64,000 nt of DNA. Source: PALSA-612 sp963773055 (GTDB lineage Bacteria > Actinomycetota > Thermoleophilia > Gaiellales > Gaiellaceae). Below are positions 1 through 8,059 of this stretch, piece after piece (positions within the stretch are counted from its first letter, which is position 1; each line of letters begins with the position of its first letter). The notes beneath the pieces are model-generated. The model ran no database searches. It had not been told where the DNA came from and was given only the letters and a program-made list of their open reading frames with translations. The position numbers and the translations under genes are program-made. The stretch covers positions 62,001-126,000 of the forward strand of contig CAVYZL010000002.1 of NCBI GenBank assembly GCA_963773055.1, written 5' to 3'.

Positions 1-118
1 CCACGATGTCGGCGGACGACGACATCCGGGCGAGAGAGTTGCCGTCCTGGGCAGTGCTCAGCAGGATTGTGACGTCGTCCCGCGGGTCGGAGTAGGGACC
101 ACTGGCCGCCCGCGACAC
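1..118 (-). CDS. Partial hypothetical protein, running off the left edge
   Basis: A minus-strand frame without stops opens at a possible GTG at 118 and runs out of the window. The translation has a plausible composition (includes SDPRDDVTILLSTAQDG) and third codon positions rich in G/C, which argues for coding. I do not recognise the family. It would be divergent from the gene starting at 123. The start is uncertain because no clear ribosome binding site is visible. Confidence 0.3.
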   Translation of the reverse strand, partial: MSRAASGPYSDPRDDVTILLSTAQDGNSLARMSSSADIV

Positions 119-122
119 GCCG

Positions 123-536
123 ATGGAACCCTGGCAGCAGCACCTGGATGGGTTGGCCGCGTTCCTGACCGCGGGGCGCGGTCACGCTTTCACCAGTCCA
201 TTGAGAACGAGCGACTGCGGCGAAAACTCCGCGAAGAACTCTGGCACTTCGAGGGGCACCTCGATGCCCGGTACACATACTGGCTTGAAATGCACGTCCA
301 AGTACGACCCCTTCAAGGACGAGGTCCATGAGTTGCTCGTGGAAAGAGGTGCACCGGCGACCTGCCTCGTGTTCGCGGTCGGGGAGGAGTTCGACCCGTA
401 CGGCGACGAGCGGGAGTTACGAACAGCGCTCGAGGACCTAATGTTGGACGGCGCCGGGTTTCTCTCGTGTCTTCCGGGTCGGCTCGCGCTCTACGTCGGC
501 GAATATGGCTCGAACGTGGCCTTGCTGATTCGCTGA
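123..536 (+). CDS. Hypothetical protein with an internal out-of-frame stretch
   Basis: The ORF starts with MEPWQQHLDGLAAFLTAG. Between about 175 and 300 the translation loses protein character, while the +2 frame there reads a convincing charged helical segment (ENERLRRKLREELWHFEGH). After about 300 the first frame resumes with KYDPFKDEVHELLVERGAP and continues to the stop. Two compensating single-base indels therefore probably flank that segment, and the true protein is about 137 residues. I do not recognise the family. The C-terminal half alternates hydrophobic strands and acidic loops and shows no signal peptide. Bases 537-665 downstream hold no gene that I can see. Confidence 0.45.
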   Translation: MEPWQQHLDGLAAFLTAGRGHAFTSPLRTSDCGENSAKNSGTSRGTSMPGTHTGLKCTSKYDPFKDEVHELLVERGAPATCLVFAVGEEFDPYGDERELRTALEDLMLDGAGFLSCLPGRLALYVGEYGSNVALLIR

Positions 537-665
537 TCTGGCTCACGCTGGCGCTCCTGTGCGACGCTCGAGGGGCGGGAAACCTCGTGACGACGGCCGG
601 AGGCGCTCAGGGAGCGCATCAGGCGTTTTACGTCGGTCCTCGATGTTGGCGCCGGAGCGGCGGCC

Positions 666-3173
666 TCAGCGGCGGCCGTTGGCGTGATTGGCGAGTGATT
701 CAAGCGCGCGCGCAGCAGCCGCATCAAGAATGACTGCGAGATCGTCTTCGGAGATGTTGCCGGGTACGTCGATTCGGTGTATCCGGCGGAGCTCGCTCTC
801 AATCGCGCCGCGGACCTCTTGCTCAACAGGGTCGAGCTCCAGACTGAGGTCTCGCTGCGCTCTGTCTGCAACGGCGACAAGCTCGGCGGCCGTGGTCGGA
901 TCGCCTGAGATGATCACCGCTGCCGCGGCAATCAGAGCGTAAACGAGAAATGCCGAATGTCCGGCATCGCGAGCGAGCTCGAGTGCCTCTCGAAGCGCCT
1001 TCTTTGCTGTCTCATGCCTCCCAAGCGAGACGCGCGGCCAGAGCTCATGTTGAGGTCGGCCGACACGGCGCATAGACGTCGCCCATCTTCCGGCTCAAGC
1101 CACGACTCTCGTCCGCGAGGTCGAAGGCCACCTCAAAATCGCCCATCTCGAGAGCGAGGTACGCCCGGTTATCCATCACAATGGCAAGGCGTTTCTCGTC
1201 GCCCAGCTCACGGAGTATCGCTTCCGTTTGCGCCAGAAGCTCGGCGCCACGTCGGAAGTCCCGGCGCGCGAGCGCGACATTCCCTAGCGATCCGACAGCG
1301 CGCGCCTCGAGAAGGGCGGAGGCCAGCGCCCTGCGCGACCGCGACGCTCTCGCTTGCCAGTTGCTCTGCTTCGTCAAAGTCACCCTGAATACGAGCGAGG
1401 AGGCTAGCGCCCATCAACGCCTCCGCAACATGCGTAGCCGGCGCTCCTTCACGCTGCGCGAGCGCAGTACGGAACCACCGACGCCCTTCGCTGTAGTGGC
1501 CTTGTTGCTCCCAGAACCGACCCAGCGCTGAAGCAAGCCGAAGTTGACGCAGAGCCCTCAGAGTAAACAAGTGCGGCCCTGACGTTGTCGTGTTCGAGAG
1601 CGAGTAGCTTGATCCAGGTCGGCTCGTCGCTCGTGAGAAGTGCGACTCGGCACGCTCGGCCAGTGCAGCGAAGTACTCCGCGTGTGCCGCAGCTGTCGAG
1701 CGTAGTTCCCGGCACGCGCCAATTGCTCACCGGCAAACTCTCGGATCGTCTCGAGCATCCAGAAGCGCTCGTCCGTCTGTCGGACGAGACTCTTCTCCAC
1801 TAGCGATTGCAGCTTGTCCAGATCGGCATCGCACACTTGCTCTGCGGCCTTCAGCGTGCAGCCGCCGGCGAAGACGGCGAGCCTGGCAAAGAGTTTCTGC
1901 TCTTCCGCTGACAGGAGTTCGTGCGACCACTCAATGGTCGCGCGCAGTGTCCGCTGTCGCTCGGGAGCGTCGCGGGGGCCACCCGTCAGAAGCGGTAGGC
2001 GCTGCTCGAGCCGATCGAGGATCTGTGCGGAGGACAGTGCCTTCACGCGGGCCGCTGCCAGCTCGAGTGCGAGTGGCAGGTCGTCAAGGCGCCTGCAGAT
2101 CCCGGAGACGGCCTCGTCAGATCGGAAGTTGGGCTTGACCCCCGTCGCCCTGGCGAGGAAGAAGCCAACAAGCTTCCTCTATGAACGAGCGGCGGCACCT
2201 CGTACTCCTGCTCGCCCATGACGTGCAGCGGCTCGCGGCTGGTCACAAGCACCTCAAGCCTCGGGCACAAGGTGAGGCAGAGCGGCCGACGTCGGGTGCA
2301 GCCTCAACGACCTGTTCGAAGTTGTCAAAGAGGAGGAGCATCGACTTGTCTCCAATGTGCTCCGCCAGGCCTTCTTTGCATCCGAGTGCCTGGCCGGCCG
2401 TCTCGAGCACGAGTTCGGCGTCGCGCAGGGAGGCCAGCGCGACCCACCAGACACCGTGCATGTATTGGTCGGCAACCGCGACCCGCTGCTTGTGCGGCCA
2501 GGCGCGTCTTGCCCGTTCCGCCCGGCCCGGTCAGCGTAAGCAGGCGAACGTCCTCGCGCGAGGAGCCCGAGCACCTACCGCCAACTCGCCTCGCGGCCCA
2601 GGAAAGGCGTCGAAGGGGACGGGCAGATTCGTCTGGTGCAGGCTCTTAAGAGGCGGAAAATCGGTCCTCTCCCAGCTGGTAGATGCGCTCGGGCGCCGAG
2701 AGATCCTTCAGCCGGTGGTCGCCCAGGTCGCGCAGAGCGTCGGTCCCAACAAGCGCAGCCGTCGACGCTGATACGAGCACCTGGCCGCCGTGGCCGCAGG
2801 CGGCGATGCGGGCGGCGCGATGCACGTCGCCGCCCACGTAGCCCTCGCCGTCAAGAGCGGGGTGCCGGTGTGCAGGCCCATGCGCACTCGGATCGGGCCG
2901 GCCGGCCAGTCCCGCGAGACATGCGTCGATGCCGCCTGCGAGCGCGCCGAGCGCCGTCGGGAAGGCGACGAAGAAGGCGCTCCCCCCCGCGTCCACCTCG
3001 ACGCCGCCGTGGCGCTCGAAAAAGCCTCTCGAGGACGCCACGATGCTCCGCCAGCGCCGCCGCGTATAGCGCTCCACACCAAACTCCCGCAGCAACTTCG
3101 TCGAGCCCTCGATATCCGTGAAGAGGAACGTCACGGTGCCGGTCGGGAGTACCCGTTGCACATGGGTCATCAT
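666..3173 (-). pseudogene. Class III cyclase / NB-ARC ATPase / TPR regulator, broken by many frameshifts
   Basis: Read leftward, the pieces line up as one large regulator of about 830 residues. An N-terminal class III adenylate/guanylate cyclase domain (3173 to about 2650) carries the first metal-binding motif FLFTDIEGSTKLLREFG. An ATPase part follows with the family-typical stretches LLLFDNFEQVVEAAPDV and LEVLVTSREPLHVMGEQEYEVPPL. A helical TPR-like C-terminus ends at 666. The pieces lie in at least six frame segments, with changes near 2650, 2460, 2260, 2045, 1565, 1380 and 1070. The second metal-binding Asp of the cyclase (normally QGDAFF) reads GGSAFF next to a seven-base C run, so it is either lost or misread. 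The start was placed at MMTHVQRVLPTG. A gene of the same architecture lies at 44717-48030. True pseudogene versus sequence error is unresolved. Confidence 0.75.
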
Positions 3174-3621
3174 GCGGCAAGGCAAGGCGTCACTGCGGGG
3201 CCTGTAGTCGCAGGCTGGGTCACTCCGCGACACCGCCTTGGACTGCGCGGAACAGCCAGAATCCCGGCTCCGTGAGAGGGACGGGGCTCTGGCTGTTGGG
3301 CTGTGGTGGATCGCTTCCGAGGGTTTCGGCGCCTTGTCAGCCCTGAAGATGGAGCGTGCCCTGGAAGCACACGAATGCCACCGTTGCCTTCAACCTCGCG
3401 GGGATCATCGCGGGCTATGTACGACTTGTAGCGAACGAGATCGACGAGCTGGAGCTAGAATCAGCGATGACCTCGCTCGCGTTCGAAGGACGGAGGAGCT
3501 GCGGGTCCTTCGCGTCCTGGACGACCAGCCATGCGAGATCCATGCGAGAAATAGGCGGCGACAGGTAGCGAGAGAGCGACCTGCCGGTCGCGACCGGTTC
3601 GCTCAACAGCACGAAATCGGC
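3174..3621. other. Intergenic stretch without a supported gene
   Basis: Short open frames exist on the plus strand but they run through the downstream tRNA-like sequence, have no recognisable domain and lack ribosome binding sites. I see no gene here. The segment leads into the tRNA-Val-like sequence at 3622. Confidence 0.5.
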
Positions 3622-3697
3622 GGCTGGTGGCGGCTAGCGGCGAGCCTCGCGCTGCCTTACAAGCAGGAGGTCGGCGGTTCGAGACCGTCACCGCCCA
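3622..3697 (+). tRNA. tRNA-Val(UAC)-like sequence with a degenerate 5' half
   Basis: The 3' part is a clean tRNA: anticodon loop CTTACAA (UAC at 3658-3660) on a four-pair stem, a T-arm with loop TTCGAGA and a five-pair stem, a 3' acceptor strand ACCGCCC and discriminator A. The 5' half fits poorly. The acceptor strand GGCTGGT has one C-C mismatch, the top anticodon pair is G-G, and the D-arm has extra bases and weak pairing. It could be a real tRNA carrying sequence errors, or a tRNA-derived attachment remnant. CCA is not encoded. The 41 bases 3657-3697 recur exactly at 6425-6465. Confidence 0.45.
3657..3697 (+). repeat. tRNA-Val 3'-end direct repeat, copy 1
   Basis: Forty-one bases from the anticodon loop to the discriminator base, identical to 6425-6465. 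Direct repeats of a tRNA 3' end are the classic footprint of tyrosine-recombinase integration (attL/attR). The interval between the copies is about 2.8 kb and holds an ABC exporter but no integrase, so the element is either decayed or non-autonomous. Confidence 0.75.
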
Positions 3698-3702
3698 CTG
3701 GA

Positions 3703-3726
3703 AAGAGCCTGGAGTCACGGGCTCTT
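3703..3726 (+). terminator. Hairpin just after the tRNA-Val-like sequence
   Basis: A seven-base inverted repeat, AAGAGCC / GGCTCTT, is separated by ten bases and followed by TCTCG rather than a T run. Its position six bases after the tRNA-like 3' end fits a transcription terminator, but the stem is short. Confidence 0.35.
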
Positions 3727-3883
3727 CTCGAAACTGACGCCTTGGCCAGGCGGTGCCTGCGAACGCGGCGTTGAAGCGGTTTCGCTAGAGCCTTCCAAGC
3801 GCTCGTACGGTTCGATTGCCCTTGGCCCGATTTAGCCGCCGTTCTTAGGCGCGTCTTACCTTGTCCTGCTTTTCTGGGCCGCA

Positions 3884-5584
3884 GTGTTCTACCTCCGCTA
3901 CATCGGAAGCGAGCTTGCGCGGCGCAAGGGCCGGACGATTCTCACCGTGCTGGGGCTCGCCGTCGGCGTCGCGCTCGTGATCGTGATCTCCTCGTTGACG
4001 CGCGGGCTCGACGACGCCCAGTCGAAGGCGCTCAGCCCGCTGACGAGCATCGGCACCGACCTCACGGTCACGCGCGAGGCAGAGACGGACTCCGCAGTCG
4101 GGGGCGGCGGGGGGCCAGGCACCGGGGGCGGCCCGGGTGACGGAGGCGGTCGCGACGTCGTCGACTCCAACCGCTCCGTGCTCACTGACCTCTCGAAGCT
4201 CGGGAAGCCAGGCCAACACTTCGTACACGACTTCTTCCTTCCCGGCACACAGCTCACCTTCGACGAGAAGCAGGCGAAGCAGATCGCTGCGATCGGCGGC
4301 GTCTCAACCGTCGCCACGGGACTGACGCTGCTCGCTACCCATCAGGAGGGCGTGGTGCCGAAGATCGTCGCGAAGGTGCAAACGGGCGGCGACACGTTCG
4401 ACATCCGGCGCCAGATCAAGCCTCCGACCGCGGCCGAGCTTGCGCAGGTGCAGAAGTGCATTCAGAAGGCCGGAGGCAGCTTCGGCGTCGCTCCAGGCGG
4501 AACGCAGGGCCAGGGCGGTGGGCTCGGCCAGTCGCCTCCGCAGGGTGGCGGCTTCATCCCCGGCGGCGGTGGTGCCTTCCAGAAGTGCCTGCCTAAGCGC
4601 TTCAACCAGCTCCGCGCGCGGATCACCACTCCGCGCGAGACGCTGCGCCAGGTCGTCGACCCGCCCCAGACGAACATCGAGACGACGCCGTACACGATCG
4701 CCGGGGTCGACCAGCACAGTCCCGACGTCGGTCTCGTTACGCCGCGCCAGGTGCGCTCGGGACGGTACTTCTCGACGGCAGGTGGCAGCGAGGCCCTCGT
4801 CGCCACGGCTTATGCGAAGGCCCACGGGTTGAAGATCGGCTCGATGCTCGACCTGAACGGGACGAAGCTCCGCGTCGTCGGGCTCGTCGATCCGCCGCTC
4901 GGCGGTCAGAGCGCCGACGTCTACCTGCCTCTCGTCACGCTCCAGAAGCTCGCAGGACTCAAGGGCAAGGTGAACGTCGCGCTCGTGCGGGCGGACGACA
5001 GCACCTCCGTGTCCGCGGTCGAGTCGTCGATCGAGAAGACGTATCCGTCGGCGACCGTCGCCAGCTCGAGCAAGGTTGCCGACGCGATCAACGGCTCGCT
5101 CGTTGACGCCGCCGACCTCTCCGGCTCTCTCGGCCTCGCTCTCTCCGTCGCGGCCGCGCTCGCCGCGTTCCTGCTCGCCGCTCTCCTCACGCTCTCGTCG
5201 GTCGGCAAGCGCATACGCGAACTCGGCACTCTCAAGGCGATCGGCTGGTCGCAGCGACTGGTTGTCCGCCAGGTGGTCGGGGAGTCGGTCGCCCAGGGCG
5301 CCGCAGGCGGCCTGCTCGGGATCGCGCTCGGCGTCGTCATCGCGGTGCTCGTCGGCGCCTTCGGCCCGTCGCTCACCGCCACGTCCACGAGCGGTGGGTC
5401 GCTCTTCGGTGTCTCGGTCGCACGAACGGCGAGCGAACAGGTCTCGCTATCGGCGCCCCTGAGCGCGTCGGTGCTCGTGCTTGGGCTCGGGCTCGCCCTG
5501 CTCGGTGGCATGATCGCCGGCGCCGCGGGCGCGCTCCGGGCGGCACGACTTCGTCCGGCTGACGCCATGAGGCAGGTGGACTAA
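3884..5584 (+). CDS. MacB/FtsX-type ABC transporter permease
   Basis: This is the membrane subunit of a MacB-like ABC exporter, 566 residues. An N-terminal transmembrane helix (about residues 20-40) is followed by a large extracytoplasmic domain. Three C-terminal helices (about 410-435, 465-490 and 525-550) give the four-helix FtsX topology. The extracytoplasmic domain carries two unusual Gly-rich stretches, around residues 66-82 and 205-235, which are probably flexible linkers. The GTG start at 3884 is chosen because the protein then begins directly with the short amphipathic lead-in to the first helix. The stop overlaps the ATPase start (TAATG), so the two are translationally coupled. MacB-like exporters move peptides, lipids or small molecules; the substrate cannot be read from the sequence. 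Confidence 0.9.
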   Translation: MFYLRYIGSELARRKGRTILTVLGLAVGVALVIVISSLTRGLDDAQSKALSPLTSIGTDLTVTREAETDSAVGGGGGPGTGGGPGDGGGRDVVDSNRSVLTDLSKLGKPGQHFVHDFFLPGTQLTFDEKQAKQIAAIGGVSTVATGLTLLATHQEGVVPKIVAKVQTGGDTFDIRRQIKPPTAAELAQVQKCIQKAGGSFGVAPGGTQGQGGGLGQSPPQGGGFIPGGGGAFQKCLPKRFNQLRARITTPRETLRQVVDPPQTNIETTPYTIAGVDQHSPDVGLVTPRQVRSGRYFSTAGGSEALVATAYAKAHGLKIGSMLDLNGTKLRVVGLVDPPLGGQSADVYLPLVTLQKLAGLKGKVNVALVRADDSTSVSAVESSIEKTYPSATVASSSKVADAINGSLVDAADLSGSLGLALSVAAALAAFLLAALLTLSSVGKRIRELGTLKAIGWSQRLVVRQVVGESVAQGAAGGLLGIALGVVIAVLVGAFGPSLTATSTSGGSLFGVSVARTASEQVSLSAPLSASVLVLGLGLALLGGMIAGAAGALRAARLRPADAMRQVD

Positions 5585-6270
5585 TGGCGTTCGTCTACAC
5601 ACTCGACGGCGCGTCACGTCTGTTCCGGCGCGGCGATCAGACGATCCGCGCGGTCGACGGCGTCGACCTCGCGATCGAAAGCGGGGAGTTCGTGGCCCTC
5701 GAGGGTCCAAGCGGCTCGGGCAAGACAACCCTCCTCCAGTTGCTCGGTGCGCTCGACCGACCCACCGAGGGCCACGTGCTCTTCGACGGCCGGGACCTCG
5801 GTGAGCTGTCGGACGGAGCGCTCACCGAGCTTCGCCTTCGCGCTTTCGGGATCGTCTTCCAGCAGTTCAACCTCATCCCGACATTGACCGCGGTCGAGAA
5901 CGTCGAAGCGGGGCTCGCGCCAGCGGGAACCGCGAACGGCGATCTTCGCTCCCGTTCGCTGGCGTTGCTCGCCGAGGTTGGGCTAGATCAGCGCGCGGAG
6001 CACCTGCCGGGCCAACTGTCCGGCGGCGAGCAGCAGCGTGTGGCGATCGCGCGCGCTCTGTCGACCGAGCCGCGCGTGATCCTCGCCGACGAGCCGACGG
6101 GAAACCTCGACTCGAGGACGGGAGCAGACGTGTTCGCGCTCCTTCAGGGGCTTGCCGCGAGCAGGGGGACGACCGTCGTCATCGCGACGCACAACCCCGA
6201 GCTCGCCGCCCGCGCGACGCGCCGCTTGCTAATGCGCGATGGCCGGCTCGCTGAAGCGAACGGTAGTTAG
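5584..6270 (+). CDS. ABC transporter ATP-binding protein (MacB/LolD type)
   Basis: This is the ATPase partner of the upstream permease, 228 residues, the usual length for the LolD/MacB-ATPase family. Walker A GPSGSGKTT lies at residues 41-49, the Q-loop in FQQFNLIPTLT, the signature LSGGEQQRVAIARA near 142 and Walker B VILADEPTG near 163, with the switch His in IATHNPE. All catalytic residues are present. The start ATG shares bases with the permease stop. The gene pair lies entirely between the two exact tRNA-Val 3' repeats, so it may have arrived as cargo of an integrated element. Confidence 0.93.
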   Translation: MAFVYTLDGASRLFRRGDQTIRAVDGVDLAIESGEFVALEGPSGSGKTTLLQLLGALDRPTEGHVLFDGRDLGELSDGALTELRLRAFGIVFQQFNLIPTLTAVENVEAGLAPAGTANGDLRSRSLALLAEVGLDQRAEHLPGQLSGGEQQRVAIARALSTEPRVILADEPTGNLDSRTGADVFALLQGLAASRGTTVVIATHNPELAARATRRLLMRDGRLAEANGS

Positions 6271-6424
6271 CGCGAGCGGCCCGAGCTCGCTACGACCAAC
6301 TGGCAAGTCGTTGGCAAGCGCTTGCCGGAGACAGCGGGAACTAGCCCCGTCGAAATCGGTTAACTCCTATTAGTTAAGCCGTTTTTCACCAGGTCGCTCT
6401 TCCCGTCACTCCCCGAGATCTTCG

Positions 6425-6465
6425 TTACAAGCAGGAGGTCGGCGGTTCGAGACCGTCACCGCCCA
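6425..6465 (+). repeat. tRNA-Val 3'-end direct repeat, copy 2
   Basis: An exact 41-base copy of 3657-3697. Unlike copy 1 it has no tRNA-like 5' half upstream, as expected for the distal attachment site left when an element integrates at a tRNA 3' end. It sits in the 6271-6579 intergenic gap, which otherwise holds no gene that I can see. Confidence 0.75.
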
Positions 6466-6579
6466 TTCAAGAACGCAACCGGAGCGCAAGCGCAGCTTCA
6501 CAAGGCGCAAACCTCCTGCGCATAGATCGAAGCCATGCTTTGGGCGATCAAAGATCTGTACGAAGACAACGGAGGATCA

Positions 6580-7113
6580 ATGAAACGCGGAGTCGTAATC
6601 ATCGCGCTGGTTGCGAGCGTCGTAGCAGCGGTTGCCGCATCGTCGCCGCTTTGGGCCGCGTCGAAACCCTCAGCGACCGTCCAGAGACAGTCAGGCTTTC
6701 TGCGGTTGCCGCCTGCTGCCCCGGCGGGCCAGATGACGCTGTACGGCCACATCAAGAAGCTGGCTCGCAAGGGTGGACACTATGAGCTGCGCTTCGATCC
6801 TGCCTGGTTCACGAGCGGCGTCACGGCCAGCCGTGCAGCGCTCGAAGCGACCGGCTCGAGTGATGTGCCGAACGACAACTACGTTGTAGAGAGTCATCAG
6901 CTGCTGACGTACCTCGTTCCAACAAGTGCGCGAGTCACCGTCCTCACCAACAACGCGAAGGGAATCGCCTCAACTCCGATCCCGGTTTCCGAGCTGGCGC
7001 GGATCGTCAATGGCGGGAAGCACCGCAAGCTCTTCGAAGCGTTGGACTCGGGCGTCTGGATTCGCGTCCGCATCGACACCGTTCAGGAACTCGACCAACA
7101 GTACCGCCCGTAA
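6580..7113 (+). CDS. Secreted hypothetical protein
   Basis: The product has 177 residues and an N-terminal signal peptide (basic start MKRGVV, hydrophobic core IIALVASVVAAVAAS, cleavage near LWAAS). The start at 6580 is supported by GGAGG at 6571-6575; an upstream in-frame ATG at 6535 lacks one and would bury the signal peptide. The mature part mentions GHIKKLARKGGHYELRFDPAWF and alternates short strands, suggesting a small beta-rich exported domain. I do not recognise the family. The gene stands alone between the second and third tRNA-Val 3'-end fragments. Confidence 0.75.
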   Translation: MKRGVVIIALVASVVAAVAASSPLWAASKPSATVQRQSGFLRLPPAAPAGQMTLYGHIKKLARKGGHYELRFDPAWFTSGVTASRAALEATGSSDVPNDNYVVESHQLLTYLVPTSARVTVLTNNAKGIASTPIPVSELARIVNGGKHRKLFEALDSGVWIRVRIDTVQELDQQYRP

Positions 7114-7160
7114 GGCGCACCATTCGGGCTCAGAACGTAAGTCGCCGCTTTCGCGGGGCG

Positions 7161-7197
7161 CCTGACGAGCACGAGGTCGACGGTTCGAGACCGCCCA
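7161..7197 (+). repeat. tRNA-Val(GAC)-like 3' fragment, truncated
   Basis: The sequence resembles the 3' half of a second valine isoacceptor: CCTGACGAG could be a GAC anticodon loop, then GAGGTCGACGGTTCGAGACC matches the variable loop and T-arm of the 3657 copy with few changes. About six bases are missing before the final GCCCA, so the acceptor strand is incomplete and the piece cannot be a working tRNA. It is the third valine-tRNA-like 3' end in 3.6 kb. Confidence 0.5.
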
Positions 7198-8010
7198 CTA
7201 GACGATCCATGGGCGGTCGCGGCGCCGCGCGACGTAGAGAACCGAGACGCGCGTCGGCGTGATCGTGCCGCCGGGCGCGGCGTCGATCCGGCGGCGGAAC
7301 CGCTCGAAGAGCTCTGTTCGGACCGCCGGTTCGAGGGTCGCGTACCTCGAGATCGTGCCCAGCAGGTCGACGTAGCCGGCCGCGTCGTACGTGACCTCCG
7401 CGCGGTAGAGGTGGCGCTCGGCGCGCGCGAAGAACCCTCCCTCCTCGAACTCCGCGGAACGGTCGCGGATCTCGTCGAGGGCCTGCCGCGGTTCGCCCTC
7501 GCCGACCACCTCTCGGTAGTCCTCGTCGAGCCCGAGCCAGACGGGATCGGCGTCCTCATGGGCCACGAAGCGGGCGCCTCCGCCGTACACCGCGAGCGAC
7601 CCGCCGGGCCGGAGCACCGACGCCGTCTTCGAGAAGCGGACTTCGTGGTCGATCCAGTGGAACGCGTTGAACGAGTAGACGCAATCAAAGACCCTGCCCG
7701 CCGGATCCCAAGCCTCGAACGCGCCGACCTCGATCTCCACGCCGGGAAAACCCGTGAGCTTGCTCCGCGCAACGGCGGCGAGATCCGCCCCCAGCTCGAC
7801 GGCCGTGATCGCGAAGCCGCGCTCGGCGAGCGGCAAGGTCGCCTGGCCTGTTCCGCAACCGATCTCCAGGAGCGCCGCGCCTGGACGGAGACCTGTGAGC
7901 TCGACGACGTCGTCGAACACCTCGGGCGGGGCGACCGGCCGCGCGCGGTCGTAGGCCTCCGCGACGGAATCGAAGCTCGCCCGGAGGCTGTGCCGGTCGA
8001 CCTCGCTCAT
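7198..8010 (-). CDS. Class I SAM-dependent methyltransferase
   Basis: The product has 270 residues starting at MSEVDRHSLRASFDSVAEAYD; a longer upstream frame was rejected because it would overlap the divergent gene at 8060. Motif I LLEIGCGTGQATLPLAERG and the acidic strand AVELGADL mark the SAM-binding Rossmann fold, and CVYSFNAFHWIDHE fits motif IV of the UbiE/Methyltransf_11 group. The substrate is unknown. It is transcribed away from the sortase-like gene, with 49 bases between the two starts. Confidence 0.85.
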   Translation of the reverse strand: MSEVDRHSLRASFDSVAEAYDRARPVAPPEVFDDVVELTGLRPGAALLEIGCGTGQATLPLAERGFAITAVELGADLAAVARSKLTGFPGVEIEVGAFEAWDPAGRVFDCVYSFNAFHWIDHEVRFSKTASVLRPGGSLAVYGGGARFVAHEDADPVWLGLDEDYREVVGEGEPRQALDEIRDRSAEFEEGGFFARAERHLYRAEVTYDAAGYVDLLGTISRYATLEPAVRTELFERFRRRIDAAPGGTITPTRVSVLYVARRRDRPWIV

Positions 8011-8059
8011 CGCGCCGACTCTAGTCCCACCCACGCGAGGAAGCGGTGATAATCGAGCG

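Noticed and set aside
3238..3774. Plus-strand frame of 178 codons spanning the tRNA-Val-like sequence
   Set aside because: It would read through a tRNA and a hairpin, with no domain or ribosome binding site.
6271..6579. Possible small gene between the ABC exporter and the secreted protein
   Set aside because: No convincing frame; the only structure is the tRNA-Val repeat.
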